A stretch of 64,000 bases of DNA from Hermatobates lingyangjiaoensis (taxonomy: Eukaryota > Arthropoda > Insecta > Hemiptera > Hermatobatidae), in assembly GCA_026182355.1 (NCBI GenBank), contig JAPFBL010000551.1, positions 23,501 through 87,500 on the forward strand, in the 5' to 3' direction. Below are positions 21,601 to 30,600 of this stretch, one piece after another. Below the pieces are notes generated by a model. The model saw only the letters and a program-made list of their open reading frames with translations. It had not been told where the DNA came from and made no database searches. A program made the translations under genes and the position numbers. Within the stretch, counting starts at the first letter, position 1. Every line of letters starts with the position of its first letter.

Positions 21601-24600
21601 TAGAAATTATAGAATAGTAGAAAATACCATTATTAGTAAAGTGTTAAGCAAATGCCTCTGTATACACTATATTAGCTGTCTGTCCTTCAGGTTCATGGAA
21701 GAACAAACAGTAGAAACCTCTGACTCATGAGCAAGTAAACTATAGTTGACCATGTGAGGAAAACTTGGTCTCGCTAACCTGAATTCCTGCGTTAAAGTCT
21801 CCCTTTGCTACTTAGTTAACGTTATTGCGAAATAGACTCTGACGGGACTTTGCAATCATTTCAACGGAAACAGACTGTGGCTCGCAATCAATGGTATGCG
21901 TGGTATACACACAGACCCCCCAATACTCACCCAGTCATGATGTCCGCCACTATGGCATATCTGTGCAGAGCACGAACTCAGAGTCGTGTCCCGTTGCACA
22001 GTTTTGGGGCACTCACGTTTCGTAACATGAAATTTGTTACTGCTACTAAATTGCAGCATGATTGGTGCTCCTACTTTAAGTTTTTACTCTTGAGCAGGCA
22101 GTCCAGGAGAAAGAAATTCAGAGTCAAGAAATTCAGTTGGATAATGAACTGCTTCCTCATCACTAATCACTCTCTTTACTGATTTGTAAGTTCTTTCCTC
22201 GGTATGATATAGCATAAGAACTTGTTTGTTGATTTTTCCTGCCTGTTCATATTAAGGGCTGAGAATTGCTCGTTCACAGAACTATTTATGCTGAATTGAT
22301 AGTACAGCCTCAACTCTGGGGAATACCTTTTCAATGATGTCAAATACGCAATATATTCATATACTGAAATGAAATTAAAATGAACTAACAATACCTACTT
22401 GCTACACCTTTGTATTTTCAAAATAAACGTGTCTGTGAAGTTAGAAAAATACAGTTTAAAGCCCCATAACTTCGCTTATGCACTGAATTATCAATTTATT
22501 CAGGGACTATATTTTAAGTTAGGCATACACAAAGCTAGTGTTAAAGTTTCTATATATATATATAGAGAGAGAGAGAGATTAGTAATTGTAATTAGCTTTT
22601 ATTTGTAAAATTCTATTATCTAAAGCATAATGAATGTAAAGTTGTAAAAGTATATATACTACCTTTGAAAGAAGAGGGGGTGGGGGGAATAGGCTAAGGT
22701 AGGCTGAGGAAAACACCCTGATATATTGCATTTAATCAACCCCTCTGCCCTCATTGCAACTTATTTTTCTTTTTGGCTTATTTTCAAGCCCCACAGTTAT
22801 TTCAATTCCTTTTAGTGCTTTAGGGGGTGGAAATTGTGGCTCATTTATTATTTATCAATCATTTTAGTAATGGGCGAGCCGTATTACCTGTTAATTCTAC
22901 ATTGGGAGTACTAAATTTAGCCTAAATCAAATATATTTAGAGTAGGGATCTTTAACGAGTACCTAATATTGTACAGGCTCAATGTTCACTCCAAGCGATT
23001 ACATGCTCAAATTTTTTTCACCTCCCAAAAGAATGAATTGAGGGCTTGAGTGAGTATCGAAACCAGGACGTTCCAGTTTAGAGATGAGTACGTTAGGTTA
23101 GGTTGCAGTGGCAGTCCCACAAGGGAACACACGTAGGCCAAGCATTGGCCCTTTGTGAAACCACACAATGAAGATTGATTCTACAGTAGGAGTCGTAAAT
23201 TTTGCCTAACTGAAATGTATTTAGAGTAGGGAATCTTTAACGAGTACCTGACATCGTACAGGCTCGGGACCGATGGTTTAACGTCCTTCTCCGAGGGACA
23301 ACGTGATCAGATTTATTCACCTCCCGCGTGAATAAATCGAGGGCCAGGTGAGGATTGAACCCCGGTCCTATCAGTTCAGAGGTGAGCACGTAACCACTGA
23401 GCTAGCCTGGCCCCCAGACGAGTACGTTAACCACTGAGCTAATCTGGCTCTTTTCGGCAGGTACTCGTTAAAGCTCCTGCTGTCAACTAGTGTTTGTTTT
23501 GTTACCAACTCTCCCTAATCCTCTAGAATCCTTTAATAAATATAGACTGTGATTACTATGGACTATTCTGCTGACTAATGCTGTTGTGTTTCAGCTGCTC
23601 CGCTACGCCTGGACCACAGTGCAGTACTCCATGCGGGAGGTCGACACGCATATCATATCCTGCAACAGAATCATCATGCTGCACGGCCCTCCAGGCACCG
23701 GCAAGACTTCCCTTTGCAAGGCCGTCTGTCAGAAGCTTTCTATTAGACTCAGTTCTCACTATAGAAGCACTGTCCTTGTTGAGATCAATGCGCACAGTCT
23801 CTTCTCCAAGTACTTCTCAGAGGTATTCTTCTTTTCTAATTGATTACTTTGGTAATCTTGAGATATTTGTGTATGGTTCTTCTTATGAGATTAATACGCA
23901 CAGTCTCTTCTCCAAGTACTTCTCAGAGGTATTCCTCTTTTCTAATTGATTACTTTGGTAATCTTGAGATATTTGTGTATGGTTCTTCTTATGAGGTCAA
24001 TGCGCACAGTCTCTTCTCCAAGTACTTCTCAGAGGTATTCCTCTCCTTTAATTGATTACTTTGGTAATCTTGAGATATTTGTGTATGGTTCTTGTTGAGA
24101 TCAATGCGCACAGGCTCTTCTCCAAGTACTTCTCAGAGGTATTCCTCTTTTCTAATTGATTACTTTGGTAATCTTGAGATATTTGTGTATGGTTCTTCTT
24201 ATGAGATCAATGCGCACAGTCTCTTCTCCAAGTACTTCTCAGAGGTATTCCTCTTTTCTAATTGATTACTTTGGTAATCTTGAGATATTTGTGTATGGTT
24301 CTTGTTGAGATCAATGCGCACAGGCTCTTCTCCAAGTACTTCTCAGAGGTATTCCTCTTTTCTAATTGATTACTATGGTAATCTTGGGATATTTGTGTAT
24401 GGTTCTTCTTATGAGATCAATGCGCACAGTCTCTTCTCCAAGTACTTCTCAGAGGTATTCCTCTCCTTTAATTGATTACTTTGGTAATCTTGAGATATTT
24501 GTGTATGGTTCTTCTTATGAGATCAATGCGCACAGGCTGTTCTCCAAGTACTTGTCAGAGGTATTCCTCTCCTCTAATTGATTACTTTGGTAATCTCTGG

Positions 24601-27600
24601 ATGTTTCGGTATAAACTCTTCTATGATGATTTCTATGAAAGCTGATATTTGTTTCTGCATAGTGGTGCTGTGGTTTCAGAGTGGTAAGCTGGTGGCCAGG
24701 ATGTTCTCCAAGCTAGGAGAACTGGTCAGCGACTCCACCACTCTCGTCTGCGTGCTGATGGACGAAGTTGAAAGCTTGACCCACTCTCGGGCAGCAGTCT
24801 CTACTTCTTCAGAGCCTAGTGACGCCATAAGAGTCGTCAATGCTGTCCTCACCCAGTTAGACAAATTTAAACAGTGAGTTACTTTATTCATAAATATTTA
24901 AAATCACTCCCTATACCAGTGTTTTCCAAAAATTTTTATTTCAGGGCGCACTTATGAAACAACCAAATATTCGGGCTGTCTGATTTTAATACAGAAATTT
25001 TAGGTAGCTGGGTGGATTCCGTTCTCACCTCTGGATTGGTATATCCAGAGTCGGATATTCTCTCGGGTAGTCGTTAAGGATACCTGCTTCAAATACATTT
25101 GAGTTAGGCAAAATTTAGGACTTCCTTCCTTCCCGACACTGGATGTAATCAAGTTTTTTTTTTGTCTGTCAAGTGATTCAATTTAGATCTAGATTGGGTA
25201 TTGAACCCCGGACCTACCAGTCCGGAGGCTTGCACGTTGCTATTGGACTAACTTGGATTCACAGAATTATTTAGTTCACTCCTCACTATAATGGAGACCG
25301 TGTTACCTGAACAATGTCTTTGAGTCGACCTTACAGTGTAGGTTATGTAAGGTTAGGTTACAGTGGCTGTCTTGAGAGAGAACTTGGGGACCAGGCTAGC
25401 TCAGTGGTTACGTGCTCGCCTCTGAACTGATAGGACCGGGGTTCAATCCTCACCTGGCCCTCGATTTATTTACGCGTGAGGTGAATAAATCTGAGCACGT
25501 CGTCCCTCGGAGAAGGACGTTAAACCGTCAGTCCCGAGCCTGTACGATGTAGGCCAAAGATGGGCTCTTTGTGATATCACACAATGAACAGTCTCGGAAC
25601 TGACGTTCTTTCAGGACGATGTGCTTAAATTTTTGTTTACCTTATGCGTGACTAAATCGATCTAACCACTAGAGTGGTTATTGAAGCCCTCATTTACCAG
25701 TCCAGTTCGAGCACGTAAGCCACTAGGCTATCCCAACACTCCCTTCTCTAGAGCAGGGCTGTCCAAAGTCTAGCCCGCGTCCCCCTTCAATGCGGCCCGC
25801 GGCCTCTTCTAGAAAACTTTTAAAAATCAGTATTATTTAGATATCTATTGAGTTATATTCGAAAAAAAGTTGTTATTAAGCAAAGCTACACTGCCAATCA
25901 CTCAATTTTGGCCTCCTCTTTCTGAAGAGCATTATCCTAATTTACGCCGTTTTGGATTGCACTTGCTGTCAATGTTTGGCAGTATCTACCTTTGTGAAGC
26001 AGCATTTTCCGCAATGAAGTCGATTAAATCCAAAGAGAGGAATCTACTTAAACCTGCCTTCGTTTAGCCTTAACCTCAGTTGACATTGACACAAAGGAGT
26101 TGGCTTCCAAAATGCACGCACAACCCATCCCACTGAATTTTAAGTAAACTGTTCCGTTTTAAGTACTTAATTAAATATTTTTAACGAATATATTTAAGGG
26201 TTGATTCTTATCCATACTTGAAAATTATTTTTTTATGATAATATATGTTTTTATGATAAATATAAAGATTCATTGACATGTACATATTTTACTTTACATC
26301 TGGTACTGCGGCCCGCGATCTAATTTCCTTACCGAATGCGGCCCGCGTCCCCATGAAGTTAGGACAACCCTGCTCTGAAGTATTCGAGTTGTGTTAAATG
26401 AAAACAGATTTTGCTTTAACATTTCCAGAGTTTAATGCCCGTTTCTTTTTCTGTTTCAGGTACCCTAATGTTCTCTTCTTCAGCACCTCAAACATTTCAG
26501 GAGTTGTTGACTCAGCGTTTCAAGATAGAGCTGATATTTCTTTCCTGGTTCCTCAGCCAAGCTCATTTGCTGTTTACACCATCTACCTTTCATGCATTCA
26601 TGAACTTATAAGGGTATAATATAATACATTTAGCTACCTTTTTATGCATTCATGAACTTATAAGAGTATAATATGCAACATTTAGATACCTTTCATGCAT
26701 CATGAACTTATAAGGGTATAATATAATACATTTAGCTACCTTTTTATGCATTCATGAACTTATAAGGGTAAATATTAAAATTTAGCTTATTTAGCTACCT
26801 TTCATGGACATATAATGTTATAACATAAAAAATGTAAGCACATTTCGCGGATTCACTGACTTATAAGAATATAGCTCCAAATTTAGCTACATTTCATGGA
26901 TTTATAATGGTATAACATACAAAATTTGGGTACATTTCACGGATTCACCGACTTATAAGGATATAACACAGAATGTGGCTACCTTTCATGCACTCATGGA
27001 CTTATATACTGTAGGAACCTCTAGGATGTATCATCTCCACCTTATATAGAGCAGACAATGGCTTTTACCTTTCTATGTATATATTTTTATTGTTTAAACC
27101 GATCCCCTAGCGGGTCTTAACGTCAGCCGCTTGTTTGATCGATGATTCTACATTGGAAATCCTAAATTTTGCCTAACTCAAGTGCATTTCAATAAGGGAT
27201 CTTTAACGAATATTTGACATTACCATCGTACAGGCTCGAGACCGACGGCTTAACATCCTCTTTGAGGGACGACATACTCAGATTTATTCACCTCCTAGGT
27301 GAATAAATCGAGGGTTAGGTGAGGATCGAACCCCAGACTACCAACCCAGAGGTGAATACTTTAACCACTTAGCTAACCTAGCCCCCTACCTTTCTGTAAG
27401 ATTTCAAAGGATTATTTGACGGAACATAATTTTGAAGGTCCTACAATTTTTAGTGTGAAATCATCATAAGAGATGTAGCTTTCTAAGTAACTCACAATCC
27501 CCCATCAAAAAAAAAACTTTTTTTAGATAGAGAAATTATTCGAATCTGTATTATTAATTTATGAGAAATAATTATTAGAATCCATAGCCTATTATTAGTT

Positions 27601-30600
27601 ATAGCTTGTATCAAATTGATTCTTGATATATGTTTTGGGTAGTATGGTTATAAGGGTTACTGTGACAGTTCCACAAGGAACACACGTAGGCCTAGCATTT
27701 AACCTTCGTGATACCGCACAAATAATATTTTACCAGTTGAAAATCGAAAAAGAGTAACACACAGAGTAAAGAAATACACTTACAAACTCAAATTCTCGGG
27801 CATTCAGTCTTGAGGGAGAATTGAGAGGGGGAGACCAAGCATGTTGTAGACGCAACAGCAAGTCGTGGGTTACTACTTGGTAAGTACTTTTTTTTTCGAG
27901 TAAGATTTTGTGCTACATTGTCAAGGAGGAAAAACAAATTATTATGGTTCTTTACTCTCCCTCCCTCTTTCTTCTCCGTCCCATATCTACGCTCCCTCCC
28001 TCTATCACGTTCTTACTGTATCTTCTCTCCCTCCTCCCTCTCATCTCTATCCCCTCGCTCTCTTTCTCTTTTTACTCACCTCTCTGTCTTTCTCCTCCCT
28101 CTCTTTTCTCCTCTCTCTCACTTAATTCTCTCTTTCTAGAGTGTTGTGAAAAAAAAAAGGATGAAGGTCTTGGTCTTGCATGTACTGCGTACATATTCTC
28201 CCTCTCTTTTTTCTCCTGAAGACGGATTGTCTGAAAAAGTTAAGTTTATAAGTTGCTCTTCTTCGATTTGAAAGTTGTATTGTGTCCAGTTTAATTCGTC
28301 TTCCCGATTTTTTTTATGAACAAATAATATTTTAATATGTTGGGAATTCTAAATTTTGTCTAACTCAAGTATACTTAGAGTAGTGATCTTTAACGAGTAC
28401 ATGACATCGTACAAAATACGATGTATTTAGAGTAGTGATCTTTAACGAGTACGTGACATCGTACAGGCTTGAGACTGATGACTGAACGTCCTCTCCGAGG
28501 GACGACATGCTCAGATTTATTCCAAGTCGACGTAAATAAATCGAGGCCTGAGTGGGTATTGAACCCTTGATCTATCAGTCCATAGGCGATCACGTTGCCA
28601 TTGGGCTAACCTGTTGCCTTTATTACTCTCCATTCAGGTTGGTTCTCATTGACCAACTATATGGTTGCTAATTTTTTGTTTAATATAAGTTGTGTAGTAT
28701 TTTGTTGTATGTATGATCCAAATACATATCTTTAGAACGTACTTTTGACTTACAACTGGACTTTGTCTATTAATATTAAAACTATAATATGCCGTCTTAC
28801 CTCGTACACTCCTGCTGAAGCTCTCGGACCGGTTTCGGGTGTCACCCGAAATCATTTCGATTTCTTGTTGAAGATGGGTGACACCCAAAACCTGTCAGAG
28901 AGCTTCAGCAGCAGTGTACGAGGTAAGACGGTATATTATAGTTTTAATATTAATAATACTAACCTCTGTGGTAATGACGAAATGCATGAATTGGACTTTG
29001 TCTACTTCAGGTGGGTATGCTGGACGGACTGCCTCCTCCTCGAGTGAAGAATATGGCTGAGTTTTGTTCAAGCAGCATGGAAAAAAATGCATCATTCATG
29101 GCCTTGAAGAGATTGAGCATGTATGTATTGTAGTGGGGCCTAGGGAGAGGGAGAGACAGTAAGAAGTCAGAAAAAAGACTAAAATCTTTCGAAACAACAG
29201 GTCAGAGTGAATCAAATCTCTACTGAATTTTGACTTTCAAATCTTAGTTGAGATTCGACTCTGATGAAGGCCTTGACAATCCTTTTTCCTGATTACTTAC
29301 TGTGTTTTAGAAGTTGATTTCTATTTCACGTGTTTATTGTGAAGTCTTGTTATATATTACTATATCAAACCACAATATGAAATAGGGAAAGAAAGTCTAA
29401 GCTGTTTCAACCACAGCAAGCGGTCTTCGTCACAGTCAAAAATCAAACTGAAACACTAGATGGAGAACATCTAAGTGGGTGTTTGAGAGGAGTGGGAGGG
29501 AAGTGTAGTCTTTTAAAAGGGTGAAAGCGCAGGAAAGGACAAATGTCCAGAGATGGATAGAGGGGTGTCCTTTCCTGCTCTTTGCACCCTTTTAAAATAC
29601 CACTGCCATTCCACTCCTCTCAACCCCTCACTATGATGTTTCTGCATCTAGTGTTTCAGTTGGGTTTTGACTCTGACCTTTCATGTGGTTGAAAGATGTT
29701 AGACTTTTTTTCCTCATTTCATATTGCGGTTTGATCATTGCTTGTTATTTCATGTGTTTATGTGAAAGTTTATATATATTACAATGTGTAAACTCTCTGT
29801 TTTGTTCTGCTACATCTATCCCTCTCACCTTAATCTCTACTCTCCCTCCCTCTCTCTTCTCCGTCTCATATCTCCCTCTATCTCATTCTAACTCTATCTT
29901 CTCTCTCTGCTCTCTCTGTTTTCTCCTTCTCTTCCTCCCTCTCTTTCACTTAATCCTCTCTTTCTCCTCTTTTTACTCACCTCTCTACCCCTCTATCTTT
30001 CTCCTCCCACTCTTTTCTCCCTCCCTACTCCATCTCATTCCTCTATCCACCCCTCCTTCTCTCTCTTCCTCCCTCTCTCTCTCTAGCCCTTCCTCCCTCC
30101 TCCCTCTCATCCTCTCTCCCTACCCCTCCCTCTCATCTCTATCCCATCCCTCCCACCCCTCCTCCCTCTCATCCTCTCTCTCTTCCCCCTTCATCTCTCC
30201 TCCCTCCCTCCTCCCTCTCACTCCTCTCTACCCCTCCCTCTCATCTCTATCCCATCCCTCCCACCCCTCCTCCCTCTCATCCTCTCTCTCTTCCCCCTTC
30301 ATCTCTCCTCCCTCCCTCCTCCCTCTCACTCCTCTCTACCCCTCCCTCTCATCTCTATCCCATCCCTCCCACCCCTCCTCCCTCTCATCCTCTCTCTCTT
30401 CCCCCCCTTCATCTCTCCTCCCTCCCTCCTCCCTCTCACTCCTCTCTACCCCTCCCTCTCATCTCTATCCCATCCCTCCCACCCCTCCTCCCTCTCATCC
30501 TCTCTCTCTTCCCCCCTTCATCTCTCCTCCCTCCCTCCTCCCACTCACTCCTCTCTCTAGCCCTTCCTCCCTCTCACTCCTCTCTCTCTACCCCTCCCTC

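Noticed and set aside
23394..23404. Functional tRNA gene suggested by A and B boxes
   Set aside because: The boxes belong to a SINE: target duplication, long non-tRNA body and many copies; no complete cloverleaf seen.
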